Assembly: GCF_004361735.1 (NCBI RefSeq)
Contig: NZ_SNVV01000023.1
Coordinates: 1 to 64,000 of the forward strand
Origin: Azoarcus indigens
Lineage (GTDB): Bacteria > Pseudomonadota > Gammaproteobacteria > Burkholderiales > Rhodocyclaceae
Direction: 5' to 3'
Length of the DNA: 64,000 nucleotides
The stretch's first letter is position 1, and every line of letters starts with the position of its first letter. The notes beneath the pieces are model-generated. The model saw only the letters and a program-made list of their open reading frames with translations. It was not told the DNA's origin and did no database searches. Of the stretch, positions 25,021 to 33,670 are shown piece after piece. The translations under genes and the position numbers were made by a program.

Positions 25021-26313
25021 TCAGGACAGCTTGTCTTTCATGCGGTAGTAGAAGCCCACCGCCGGCAGGAACCAGGGCGGCCCGAAGTGGCCGGGTATCG
25101 CCGGCCACGGCAGGTCGCGCCAGGGATTGGCGGCGGCGTCGCCCTCCATCACCCGGGCCATGATGCGGCCCATGTGCACCGACATCTGGGTGCCGTGGCC
25201 GCTGTAGCCCAGGGAGTAGAACAGGCCGTCGCGCTCGCCGGCGTGCGGCAGGCGGTCACGGCTCATGTCCACCAGCCCGCCCCAGCAGTAGTCCAAACGC
25301 ACGCCCGCCAGTTGCGGGAAGGTGCGCGCCAGCGCCTCGCGCAGGATCTCGCCGCTCTTGGCGTCCGACTGCGGGCTGGAGACGGCGAAGCGGGCGCGGC
25401 CGCCGAACACCAGCCGGTTGTCCGGGGTGAGGCGGTAGTAGTTGTGGATGTTCTCGGTGGTCGTATAAGTGCGCCGGCGCGGCAGCAGCAACTCCGCCTG
25501 GCGCGCCTCCAGCGGCGCGGTGACGACCAGGAAGCTGCCCACCGGCACGATGCGCCGCCGCCACCAGCCGAAGCTGCCGAAGCCACCGTGGCGGGTGGCG
25601 CCAGTGCACACCAGCACCTTGTCCGCCTCCACCTTGCCGGCGCCGGTATGCACCGTGTAGGCGTGGGGGCCGGCGCTGCGCTTGCGCTCCAGCCGCTGCA
25701 CGGTGGTGCCGGTGTGGATGCGCGCGCCCTGCCGCTGCGCCGCCTCGGCCAGGCCGTGGGCGAAGCGGCCCATGTGCATCTGCGCGCTCTTCTTCATCAG
25801 CAGGCCGCCACAGTAGCGGCCGCTGGCGACTTCAGCGGCGACGCCGGCGGCGTCCAGCAGTTCGACGTCCGGGTCCACCTCTTTCTGCAGCCGCTCGAAA
25901 CCGCGGGCGATGAAGTCGTAGTGGGCCGGCCGCACCGCCAGCTTGAGCTTGCCGTTGCGGGCGAAGTCGCAATCCAGCCCTTCTTCCTCGACCACGGCGG
26001 CGACGCTGTCCACCGCCGCGTCGTAGGCGCGGTACCAGGCCTGGGCCTTGTCGCGCCCGACCTTGTCGGCCAGGGTGGCGTAATCCACCGCCAGGCCGTT
26101 GTTCACATGGCCGCCATTGCGGCCGGAGGCTTCACTCGCCACCGCACCCGCTTCCAGCACCACCACCGAGGCGCCGCGCCTGGCCAGGGCCAGCGCGGCG
26201 GAGAGGCCGGTGAAGCCGCCGCCGACGATGGCGACGTCGGCCCGCCCCGGCAGGGGCGTGTCTGCGCCGGTGAAGACCGGCGCGCTGTCCGTCCAGTAGG
26301 ACTCGAGTTTCAT
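25021..26313 (-). CDS. FAD-dependent amine oxidase (PuuB/DAO family)
   Basis: This 430-residue flavoprotein has an N-terminal Rossmann motif VAIVGGGFTGLSAALALARRG (about 27-47) and a C-terminal return segment FYSLGYSGHGTQMSVHMG that completes the FAD site. Overall it matches the gamma-glutamylputrescine oxidase-like members of the DAO family, which oxidise a primary or secondary amine to an aldehyde with release of ammonia or amine and peroxide. In this operon the aldehyde could pass to the dehydrogenases at 27227 and 18140. No glutamate-putrescine ligase (PuuA) is present, so the canonical Puu route is incomplete here. Confidence 0.82.
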   Translation of the reverse strand: MKLESYWTDSAPVFTGADTPLPGRADVAIVGGGFTGLSAALALARRGASVVVLEAGAVASEASGRNGGHVNNGLAVDYATLADKVGRDKAQAWYRAYDAAVDSVAAVVEEEGLDCDFARNGKLKLAVRPAHYDFIARGFERLQKEVDPDVELLDAAGVAAEVASGRYCGGLLMKKSAQMHMGRFAHGLAEAAQRQGARIHTGTTVQRLERKRSAGPHAYTVHTGAGKVEADKVLVCTGATRHGGFGSFGWWRRRIVPVGSFLVVTAPLEARQAELLLPRRRTYTTTENIHNYYRLTPDNRLVFGGRARFAVSSPQSDAKSGEILREALARTFPQLAGVRLDYCWGGLVDMSRDRLPHAGERDGLFYSLGYSGHGTQMSVHMGRIMARVMEGDAAANPWRDLPWPAIPGHFGPPWFLPAVGFYYRMKDKLS

Positions 26314-26369
26314 TGCGACCTGCCTCGGTGGGAAGTCGGGCTGCGGTGGATCGGATCGATGGAAGAGGC

Positions 26370-27035
26370 TCAGAGGCCGACCAGCGCCGGCAGGCCGCCG
26401 ATGTCCTTGATCTCGGTGTAGTTGTAGGCGGCGCAGGCGGGGTCGTGGCCGCGGTTCACGAACACCTTGTTCTTGATGCCGAGGTCATCGGCGGACATGA
26501 GGTCGTAGCGCAGACTGGAGGAGACGTGGAGGATGTCTTCCGGGCCGCAGCCGAGCTGGTCCAGCATGTATTCGAAGGCCTGCAGCCGGGGCTTGTAGGC
26601 CTGCGCCTGTTCGGCGGTGTAGACGGCGTGGAAGGGCGCGCCCAGCTTTTCGACGTTGGTCATGATCTGTTCATTGGCGGCGTTCGACAGGATCACCAGC
26701 GGGATTTCCTTGGCGATGCGGGCGAGCGGTTCCGGCACGTCCGGGTTGGGGCCCCAGGTCGGCACCAGGTCGTAGTACTTCTGGCCTTCCTCTTCGAGGT
26801 ACTTCACGCCGTGGCGCTTGCAGGTGCGCTCCAGCGCGCTCTTCAGGATGTCCACGTAGGGCTTCCAGTCGCCCATCACTTCATCCAGGCGGTAGGCGTT
26901 GAAGTCGTGCACGAAGCGTTCCAGCTGTTCCGGCGGCAGGCGGTCGGCGTACATGGCGCGGGCGGTGTCGCCCATGCGGAAGCGGATCAGGGTGCCGTAG
27001 CAGTCGAAAGTGATGTACTTGGGGCGGAAGGTCAT
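26370..27035 (-). CDS. Type II haloacid dehalogenase-like hydrolase
   Basis: This 221-residue HAD enzyme has the nucleophile motif at the start (TFDCYGTLIRF, Asp11), the second motif in VILSNAANE near 118-125, Lys in the YKPRLQAFEYML segment and acidic residues near SSLRYDLMSADDLG. The order and length fit the (S)-2-haloacid dehalogenase subgroup (HAD type II). Many members are not dehalogenases but act on phosphate esters or remain uncharacterised. Its place between the amine oxidase and the aldehyde dehydrogenase suggests a step in the same pathway. The start at 27035 is preferred to an ATG 22 codons upstream because homologues begin at the motif. Confidence 0.82.
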   Translation of the reverse strand: MTFRPKYITFDCYGTLIRFRMGDTARAMYADRLPPEQLERFVHDFNAYRLDEVMGDWKPYVDILKSALERTCKRHGVKYLEEEGQKYYDLVPTWGPNPDVPEPLARIAKEIPLVILSNAANEQIMTNVEKLGAPFHAVYTAEQAQAYKPRLQAFEYMLDQLGCGPEDILHVSSSLRYDLMSADDLGIKNKVFVNRGHDPACAAYNYTEIKDIGGLPALVGL

Positions 27036-27226
27036 GGCGGGATTTCCTGTGGGCTGCAGAGGCCGGCAGCAGCTTGTGCGGTAGCCGGCAGGGGTTGTCA
27101 TGGCAAATCCATTAGAGCATGTGGGTCAGCGCTGAATGTCGCGTATGGAGCGGGTGGCAAGGCGCAAACCGTTCTTTTGCCGGGGCGGCACGAAATGCTG
27201 TGCGGCCCGCTTTCCGGCGCACCGAA

Positions 27227-28708
27227 TCAGGGCAGGGCGATGTCCATGAGCACGCTTTTGAAGCGCAGATTGGCCTCCACCGCCTGGCGGCCGAGGTCCT
27301 TGCCGATACCCGATTGGTGATAGCCGCCGGTGGGGATGACGAAGTCGGCGGAGCGGCCGTAGCGGTTCACCCACACGGTGCCGGCCTCCAGCTTGCGCAC
27401 CGCGCGCATGGCGCGGCCGATGTCGGCGGTATGGACGCCGGCGGCGAGGCCGTAGCTCTCGTGCGCAGCCAGCGCCAGGCCCTCTTCCTCGTCGTCGAAG
27501 GTCTGCACGGTGAGCACCGGGCCGAAGATTTCCTCGCGCACCGCCGGGTTGGCGCCATCTACGCCTTCGATCAGCGTCGGCAGGTAGTAGGCGCCGCCGC
27601 AGCCGCCATCGACGATGCGGCCGCCGCAGCGCACGCTGCCGCCGGCGGCCTCGGCGCGCTCGACGATGCCGTCGATGCGGTCCGCCTGCGGGCGGGAGAT
27701 GATGGGCGGCAGGGTGGCATCCTCGTCCCAGGTGGCGCCGGGGCGGTGGGCGGCGAACAGGGCCTGGATGCGCTCCACCAGCACGCCGGCCACCCGGCGC
27801 TGCACGATGAGGCGCGAGCCGGCGACGCAGACCTGGCCGGCGTTGCCGGTGATGGCGCCGGCGATGGTGGCGGCCACCTTGTCCAGGTCGCGGGCGTCAT
27901 CGAACACCAGCTGCGGGCTCTTGCCGCCCAGCTCCAGCGTCACCGGCTTGGGGCCGTGCAGCGCGCAGGCGGACATGATGGCGGCGCCGGTGCGGGTGGA
28001 GCCGGTGAAGGTCATCTTGGAGATCAGCGGATGGCGGGTGATGGCGTCGCCGGTCGTGCGCCCGTCGCCCTGCACGATGTTGAAGATGCCCGCCGGCACG
28101 CCGGCCTGCACCGCCAGCTCGGCCAGCCGCAGGCAGCTGAAGGGCGTCAGCTCCGAGGGCTTGAGCAGCACCGCGTTGCCGGCGGCCAGCGCCGCGCCCA
28201 CCTTCCAGGAGACCATCACCAGCGGGAAATTCCACGGCGTGATGGCGCCGATGAGGCCGTAGGGCTCGGCCACCACCATGCCGAAGTTGTCATGCCGGGT
28301 GGCGGCCACCTCGCCGCCCAGCTTGTCGGCATATTCGGCGAAGAAGCGCAGGCCCTCGGCGGTGAAGGGCACGTCCCAGGCGATGGCGTCGCGCACCGGC
28401 CGGGTGGAACCCAGCGCTTCGAGCACGCCCAGGCGCGGCGCGTCCGCTTCCACCAGGTCGGCCCAGCGCCGCAGCACGCGGGCGCGGTCGCGCGGCGCGC
28501 AGCGCGCCCAGTCGCTGTTCTTCCAGGTGCGCCAGGCATTTTCTGCTGCGGCATCCACCAGCGCCTCGCCGGCCAGCGGCAGTTCCGCATAGACCTTGCC
28601 GTCGGACGGACGCGCCACCGCAATCCCGGCGCCGGCCTGGGATTGCAGCGTGCCGCCAATGAAATGGCCGTTGGCAACCTGTATCTGTTCGGGATCGAAA
28701 ATCGGCAT
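27227..28708 (-). CDS. Aldehyde dehydrogenase (PuuC-like)
   Basis: This 493-residue NAD(P)-dependent aldehyde dehydrogenase has ITPWNFPLVMVSWKVG as the cofactor segment, the general-base glutamate in LELGGKSP (about 257) and the catalytic cysteine in GQVCVAGSR (about 292). It is closest in style to betaine-aldehyde, gamma-glutamyl-gamma-aminobutyraldehyde or other omega-amino-aldehyde dehydrogenases. It is the first gene of the left arm, starting 208 bases from the divergent GNAT gene. A 191-base gap before the HAD gene leaves room for a second promoter. It probably oxidises the aldehyde made by the flavin oxidase. Confidence 0.87.
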   Translation of the reverse strand: MPIFDPEQIQVANGHFIGGTLQSQAGAGIAVARPSDGKVYAELPLAGEALVDAAAENAWRTWKNSDWARCAPRDRARVLRRWADLVEADAPRLGVLEALGSTRPVRDAIAWDVPFTAEGLRFFAEYADKLGGEVAATRHDNFGMVVAEPYGLIGAITPWNFPLVMVSWKVGAALAAGNAVLLKPSELTPFSCLRLAELAVQAGVPAGIFNIVQGDGRTTGDAITRHPLISKMTFTGSTRTGAAIMSACALHGPKPVTLELGGKSPQLVFDDARDLDKVAATIAGAITGNAGQVCVAGSRLIVQRRVAGVLVERIQALFAAHRPGATWDEDATLPPIISRPQADRIDGIVERAEAAGGSVRCGGRIVDGGCGGAYYLPTLIEGVDGANPAVREEIFGPVLTVQTFDDEEEGLALAAHESYGLAAGVHTADIGRAMRAVRKLEAGTVWVNRYGRSADFVIPTGGYHQSGIGKDLGRQAVEANLRFKSVLMDIALP

Positions 28709-28916
28709 CGCGCCACCTCGCTGTCTGATGACGGGGATGCTAGCGGCGGTGCTGCGGCATTTGCTGCGGTAGTCCCGGCGCTGGCGGCAGCTTGCTGCAT
28801 GCGCGGGCGGCGCGGCGAACGATGATGCTTAATCCACGCCCCCGGGCCGCAACGGCAAGATTGTCCTAGCGACGGCGCGGCACGGTTGCGATGATCGGGG
28901 CCGACCTCGAAGAAAT

Positions 28917-29807
28917 ATGCTGGAGAGAACCTTGACTGGAGAGGAGTGCAGCCTGGGCGTGAGCGCCGATGGCGTCAGCCTGCGGCCAATGGCGACGGCC
29001 GACCTGGAAGCCGCCCACGGCCTGTCGGTGAAAGTGCGCTGGCCGCACCGGCTGGAAGACTGGCGCTATGTCGCCGGCCTGGGCGCCGGGCTGGTGGCCG
29101 AGCGCGACGGCCAAGTGGTGGGCACCGCGCTGGGCTGGAACTGGAGCGAGCGCCACGCCACGCTGGGCATGGTCATCGTCGCCCCGCAGGTGCAAGGCAG
29201 GCGCATCGGCCAGCGCCTGATGCAGGGCCTGCTCGCCGCCGCCGGCGAGCGCGCGGTGCTGCTGCACGCCACCGCCGAGGGCCGCGGCCTGTACGAGCGC
29301 CTGGGCTTCGCCACCGTCGGCGAGATCCGCCAGCACCAGGGCCTGGCGCGCCAGGCGCCGCTGGTGATGCCGGACGCCGGCGAACGCCTGCGCCCCTTCG
29401 GCCGCGGCGACACCGAACGCCTGATCGAGCTGGACGCAGCTTCCGCCGGCATGCCGCGCCGCGAGGCCATCCTGGCGCTGCTGGACAACGCCGAGACGGT
29501 GGTGCTGGACCGCGATGGCGAAGCGGTGGGCTTCTCCATCCTGCGCCGCTTCGGCCGCGGCCGCGCCATCGGCCCGGTGGTGGCGCCCAGCCTGCGCGGC
29601 GCGCAGGCGCTGATCGCCCACTGGTGCAATCTGTATACCCGCAAGTTCCTGCGCATCGACGTCGAAGCCGGCAGCGGCCTGATCGAATGGCTGGAAGGGC
29701 TGGGCCTGCGCCGCGTCGGCATGGTGGCCATCATGGCGCGCGGCGAAATGCCGGTACGCGGCCCGGAAGCCGGCCAGTACGCGCTGCTCAACCAGGCGCT
29801 GGGCTGA
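28917..29807 (+). CDS. Two-domain GNAT N-acetyltransferase
   Basis: This 296-residue protein has two GNAT-like halves. The first (about 15-135) has the acetyl-CoA motif V-Q-G-R-R-I-G-Q-R-L-M near 95-105. The second (about 140-290) is more degenerate. The substrate is unknown, and acetylation of an amine or amino acid from the adjacent pathway is a guess. It is the first gene of the right arm, divergent from the aldehyde dehydrogenase. The ATG at 28917 is used, but a GTG at 28959 preceded by GGAGAGGAG is a plausible alternative that trims 14 unremarkable residues. Confidence 0.75.
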   Translation: MLERTLTGEECSLGVSADGVSLRPMATADLEAAHGLSVKVRWPHRLEDWRYVAGLGAGLVAERDGQVVGTALGWNWSERHATLGMVIVAPQVQGRRIGQRLMQGLLAAAGERAVLLHATAEGRGLYERLGFATVGEIRQHQGLARQAPLVMPDAGERLRPFGRGDTERLIELDAASAGMPRREAILALLDNAETVVLDRDGEAVGFSILRRFGRGRAIGPVVAPSLRGAQALIAHWCNLYTRKFLRIDVEAGSGLIEWLEGLGLRRVGMVAIMARGEMPVRGPEAGQYALLNQALG

Positions 29808-30071
29808 GCAACGCCCGAAGAAGCAGACAGCGCGGCAAGCGTCAGGCGACTGATCCGGCGGAGGGGCCCTCGCCCCGAGGGTGTCGAAGGCCGGTGCGGG
29901 GAAGGGATGCCGGGCCCTGAGCGCAGCCAGCGCCGGAATCCGGCCCGGCGCACCCGCAGGACCGCCCCCCGCAGCGGAAAATCGTGGCAGGCCACCCCGG
30001 ATCGCAATACCGGCGCTTAAGCCTTCTGGCGCCTTGCGCCCCACCGCAACGCTTCCCCCGGAGCCACCGAC

Positions 30072-30998
30072 ATGGCCTTTCTCTACAAGGGCGACAACGC
30101 CGCCGCCTGGGCGCAGGAGTTCGCCGCCAGGGCGCCCGAAATCCCCTTCCACCTGTGGCCGGCGGCCGGCGAGGCGGCGGACTTCGATCCCGCCGCGGTG
30201 CGCTTTCTCGCCATCTGGCAGCCGCCGGCGGACATTCCCGCCCGCTTTCCCAAGCTGGAAATCCTGTTCTCGGTCGGTGCCGGCGTGGACCAGTTCGACC
30301 TCGCCAAACTGCCGCCCACGCTGCCGCTGGTGCGCATGGTGGAGCCGGGCCTCATCGACGGCATGGTGGAGTACGTCTGCTTCGCGGTGCTGGGCCTGCA
30401 CCGCGACATGCCGCACTACCTGAGCGCCCGCGAATGGCGGCCGCTGCCGGTGAAGACGGCGGCGCAGCGCCGCGTCGGCGTGCTCGGCCTGGGCGAACTG
30501 GGTCGCGCCGTGCTGACCCGGCTCGCCACCTTCGGCTTCGACTGCGCCGGCTGGAGCCGCTCCCGCCACGAACTGCCGGGCGTGCGCTGCCATGCCGGCG
30601 CGGACGAACTGCCGGCCTTCCTCGCCGGTTGCGACATCCTGGTCTGCCTGCTGCCGCTCACCGCCGCCACCCGCGGCATGCTGGACGCGCAGCTGTTCGC
30701 CGCGCTGCCAGCCGGCGCCGCGCTGGTGAACGTCGGCCGCGGCGGCCACCTGGTGGAGAAGGATCTGCTGCAGGCCTTGGACGATGGCCATCTCTCCGCC
30801 GCCATCCTGGACGTCTGCGAGCCGGAACCGCTGCCCGCCGGGCACGCCTTCTGGCGCCATCCGCGCATCTGGCTCACCCCCCACATCGCCAGCGCCACCC
30901 AGCCGGCCAGCGCGGTGGAGGCGGTGCTGGAGAACCTGCGGCGGCATGCGCGCGGCGAGGCGCTGGTGGGGCTGGTGGATCGCAGCAAGGGTTATTGA
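30072..30998 (+). CDS. ghrA: Glyoxylate/hydroxypyruvate reductase A
   Basis: This 308-residue D-2-hydroxyacid dehydrogenase is of the GhrA type: Rossmann motif VLGLGELGRAV near 140-150, catalytic Arg in NVGRGGHLVE (about 225), Glu in CEPEPLP (about 255) and the His in LTPHIASATQP (about 274). GhrA reduces glyoxylate or hydroxypyruvate with NADPH. The 264-base gap upstream holds no gene that I can support. In this island it may remove a 2-oxo acid by-product. It is the second dehydrogenase of this superfamily in the window, the other being at 43363. Confidence 0.87.
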   Translation: MAFLYKGDNAAAWAQEFAARAPEIPFHLWPAAGEAADFDPAAVRFLAIWQPPADIPARFPKLEILFSVGAGVDQFDLAKLPPTLPLVRMVEPGLIDGMVEYVCFAVLGLHRDMPHYLSAREWRPLPVKTAAQRRVGVLGLGELGRAVLTRLATFGFDCAGWSRSRHELPGVRCHAGADELPAFLAGCDILVCLLPLTAATRGMLDAQLFAALPAGAALVNVGRGGHLVEKDLLQALDDGHLSAAILDVCEPEPLPAGHAFWRHPRIWLTPHIASATQPASAVEAVLENLRRHARGEALVGLVDRSKGY

Positions 30999-31332
30999 GC
31001 CGCCGCGGCCACGGGCAGCTTGTGCCGTGCGATGACATTCGCAAGCGAGCCAGCTGCCAGGAGCTGCGTCCGGAACGCGCTTTTCCCCGCCCCGCCGCAG
31101 TCCGGCGTGCTGCCCGCCGGGCATCGCCCGCTTGCCGCCACCCGCCTGACTCCCAAGCCCCACAGGCCTTCCAGCCCCGCCACCGCAGGATATGCCGCCC
31201 TCCGCCGCACAACGGCACAGCCATGCGCGAGGCAGGGGCAAAGCCGCAGCACCCGCTGCGGGCTCGCGCCTAGACTGGTCGTCATCGATTGCAGCACCCG
31301 CCCCGGACAACAAGACCAGCCGCCCCGAAATC
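30999..31332. other. Gene-free interval before the aminotransferase
   Basis: No independent gene is supported in these 334 bases. The aminotransferase frame is open back to an ATG at 31192, but the extra 47 residues are low-complexity and unlike the family. No hairpin terminator or clear promoter was recognised. Confidence 0.6.
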
Positions 31333-32715
31333 ATGTCAGCCGAATCCCTGCTCGCCCTGGACCGCAACCATCTCATCCACCCCGTGGCCGCCTGGCGCGG
31401 CCATGAACAGCGCGGCGTGACCGTGCTGGAAACCGGCCATGACGGCGTCTGGCTGCGCGACAACACCGGCCACGAACTGCTGGATGCCTTCGCCGGCCTG
31501 TGGTGCGTGAACGTCGGCTACGGCCGCGACAGCGTGGTGGAGGCGGCGGCGGCGCAGATGCGCAAGCTGCCCTATGCCACCGGCTACTTCAGCTTCGGCA
31601 GCGAGCCGGCCATCCGCCTCGCCGCCAAGCTGGCCGAGCTCGCCCCCGGCACGCTCAACCACAGCTACCTCACGCTGGGTGGCTCGGAGGCGGTGGATGC
31701 CGCCATCCGCCTCATCGTCCAGTACTACAACGCCACCGGCCGGCCGCAGAAGAAGCATTTCATCGCCGTCGAACGCGGCTACCACGGCTCCTCCTCGGTG
31801 GGCTCCGGCCTCACCGCGCTGCCGGCCTTCCACCGCGGCTTCGACGTGCCGCTGCCCAACCAGCACTACATTCCTTCCACCTATCCCTACCGCAACCCGC
31901 TGGGCGGCGACGATGCCGCCATCATCGCCGAGTCGGTCGCGGCGCTGCGCGCCAAGGTGGCGGAGATCGGCGCCGACCAGGTGGCCGCCTTCTTCTGCGA
32001 GCCGGTGCAGGGTTCCGGTGGCGTGGTGGTGCCGCCCAAGGGCTGGCTGAAGGCGATGCGCGAAGCCTGCCGCGAGCTGGACATCCTGTTCGTCGCCGAC
32101 GAGGTCATCACCGGCTTCGGCCGCACCGGCCCGATGTTCGCCTGCGAGGCCGAAGGCGTGGCGCCGGACCTGATGACGCTGGCCAAGGGCCTCACCTCCG
32201 GCTACGTGCCCATGGGCGCGCTGATGATGTCCGACGCGGTGTATGCCGCCATCGCCGACGGCACGCCGGCCGGCGTCACCGTCGGCCACGGCGCCACCTA
32301 CTCCGGCCACCCGGTGGCCGCCGCGGTGGCGCTGGAGGTGATCCGCCTGTACGAGGAAGAAGGCATCCTCGCCAATGGCCAGGCGATGGAGCCGGTATTC
32401 GCCGCCGGCCTGCAGGCCATGCTGGACCACCCGCTGGTGGGCGACGTGCGCCACCGCGGCTTGCTGGGCGCCATCGAACTGGTGAGCGACAAGGCCGCCA
32501 AGCGCGCCTTCGACCCGGCGCTGGGCCTGGCCGACCGCCTGTTCCGGACCGGCTACCGCAACGGCCTCATCTTCCGCTCCTTCGGCGATCACATCCTCGG
32601 CTTCGCACCAGCCTTGTGCTTCGGCCCGGACCACTTCGAGCAGCTCTTCGCCCGCCTCAAACGCACGCTGGACGAGGTGCTGGACGCCGCCGACGTGCGC
32701 CGCGCCCTGGCCTGA
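31333..32715 (+). CDS. Class III PLP aminotransferase (omega-amino acid:pyruvate type)
   Basis: This 460-residue fold-type I transaminase has the PLP-phosphate and cofactor regions with TLGGSEAVDAAIRL (about 112-126), the aspartate that contacts the pyridine nitrogen in LFVADEVITGFGRTG (about 254-268) and the Schiff-base lysine in TLAKGLTSGYVPMGA (about 284). It resembles omega-amino acid/putrescine/taurine-pyruvate aminotransferases of the aspartate-aminotransferase-family annotation. It would move the terminal amino group of an omega-amino acid or diamine to pyruvate and yield a semialdehyde for GabD or the PuuC-like enzyme. The start at 31333 has only a weak ribosome-binding site, but it matches the family N-terminus. 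Confidence 0.88.
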   Translation: MSAESLLALDRNHLIHPVAAWRGHEQRGVTVLETGHDGVWLRDNTGHELLDAFAGLWCVNVGYGRDSVVEAAAAQMRKLPYATGYFSFGSEPAIRLAAKLAELAPGTLNHSYLTLGGSEAVDAAIRLIVQYYNATGRPQKKHFIAVERGYHGSSSVGSGLTALPAFHRGFDVPLPNQHYIPSTYPYRNPLGGDDAAIIAESVAALRAKVAEIGADQVAAFFCEPVQGSGGVVVPPKGWLKAMREACRELDILFVADEVITGFGRTGPMFACEAEGVAPDLMTLAKGLTSGYVPMGALMMSDAVYAAIADGTPAGVTVGHGATYSGHPVAAAVALEVIRLYEEEGILANGQAMEPVFAAGLQAMLDHPLVGDVRHRGLLGAIELVSDKAAKRAFDPALGLADRLFRTGYRNGLIFRSFGDHILGFAPALCFGPDHFEQLFARLKRTLDEVLDAADVRRALA

Positions 32716-32824
32716 GGATAAGCGGCATGCCTCTTGCTATTTCCTCTTGCAATTTTCTGCTGCGCGCCGGCCGGCCCCACGCCGGCCCGCCAGCCCTACT
32801 CCCGCAAGAGCAAGAGCCCCGCCC

Positions 32825-33319
32825 ATGACTCCGCTGCCCAAACTCGACCGCCTGGACCTGCGCATACTCTGCCAGCTGCAACGCAACGGCCGCATCACCA
32901 ATGTGGACCTGGCCGACGCCGTCGGCCTCTCGCCCAGCCCCTGCCTGATCCGGGTGAAGCGCCTGGAGCAGGCCGGCTACATCAGCGGCTACGGCGCCCA
33001 GGTGAAGCTGGACAAGCTGGGCGAGATGCTGACCGTCTTCACCGAGGTGACGCTGGCCGACCACCGCCGCGAAGACTTCGTGCGCTTCGAAACCGCCATC
33101 CGCGACATCGACGAGATCCTCGAATGCCATCTCGTCAGCGGCGGCTACGACTACCTGCTGAAGTTCATGACCCACGGCGTGAACCACTACCAGAGCATCA
33201 TCGAGGGCCTGCTGGAACGCAGCATCGGCATCGAAAAGTATTTCAGCTACATCGTCATCAAGTCGCCTTTCATCAAGACCTACTACCCGATAGAGCGGCT
33301 GGTCGACTCCAGCAAGTAG
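32825..33319 (+). CDS. Lrp/AsnC-family transcriptional regulator
   Basis: This 164-residue regulator has an N-terminal winged helix-turn-helix (LDRLDLRILCQLQRNGRITN onward, residues 7-65) and a C-terminal RAM effector domain (about 75-150, with DYLLKFMTHGVNHY). It begins 109 bases after the aminotransferase and probably senses an amino acid or pathway intermediate to control the island. An ATG 26 codons upstream is in frame but adds Pro/Arg-rich residues unlike the family, so 32825 was chosen. Confidence 0.9.
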   Translation: MTPLPKLDRLDLRILCQLQRNGRITNVDLADAVGLSPSPCLIRVKRLEQAGYISGYGAQVKLDKLGEMLTVFTEVTLADHRREDFVRFETAIRDIDEILECHLVSGGYDYLLKFMTHGVNHYQSIIEGLLERSIGIEKYFSYIVIKSPFIKTYYPIERLVDSSK

Positions 33320-33340
33320 GGCAGCCGCCAAACCCGTCGA

Positions 33341-33670
33341 ATGCCATCCGCCACCGCCATTCCCGGCGGGCGCTTCGTCCGTCTCGGCGAAACCGCCCGT
33401 CGCGCCGTCCACCTCACCGTGGATGGCCGCCCCGTCACCGCCCTGGAGGGCGACACCCTGCTGGTCGCGGTGCTCGCCAACGGCGGCCACTTGCGCCACT
33501 CCGAGTTCGGCGACGGCGTACGTTCCGGCTTCTGCCTGATGGGCGCCTGCCAGGATTGCTGGGTGCGCGGCGCCGGCGGCGAACGCTGGCGCGCCTGCTC
33601 CACCCCGGTGGCCGAAGGCATGGCGGTGCTCACCCAACTGCCGGAGGCGACATGGCCGCGCCGCGACTGA
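33341..33670 (+). CDS. [2Fe-2S] ferredoxin-like subunit (HcnA/opine-oxidase type)
   Basis: This 109-residue small subunit carries a plant-ferredoxin-like [2Fe-2S] site: Cys in GFCLMGACQDCW (about 65-73) and the last Cys in RACSTP (about 87), with TLLVAVLANG typical of HcnA and the small subunits of opine oxidases or D-hydroxyproline dehydrogenase. It would pass electrons between the flavin subunits and an acceptor. It overlaps the next gene by 19 bases, which is strong evidence for a single complex. Confidence 0.85.
   Translation: MPSATAIPGGRFVRLGETARRAVHLTVDGRPVTALEGDTLLVAVLANGGHLRHSEFGDGVRSGFCLMGACQDCWVRGAGGERWRACSTPVAEGMAVLTQLPEATWPRRD

Noticed and set aside
31192-31332. N-terminal extension of the class III aminotransferase
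   Set aside because: The added 47 residues are low-complexity and unlike family N-termini. The ATG at 31333 matches the family.
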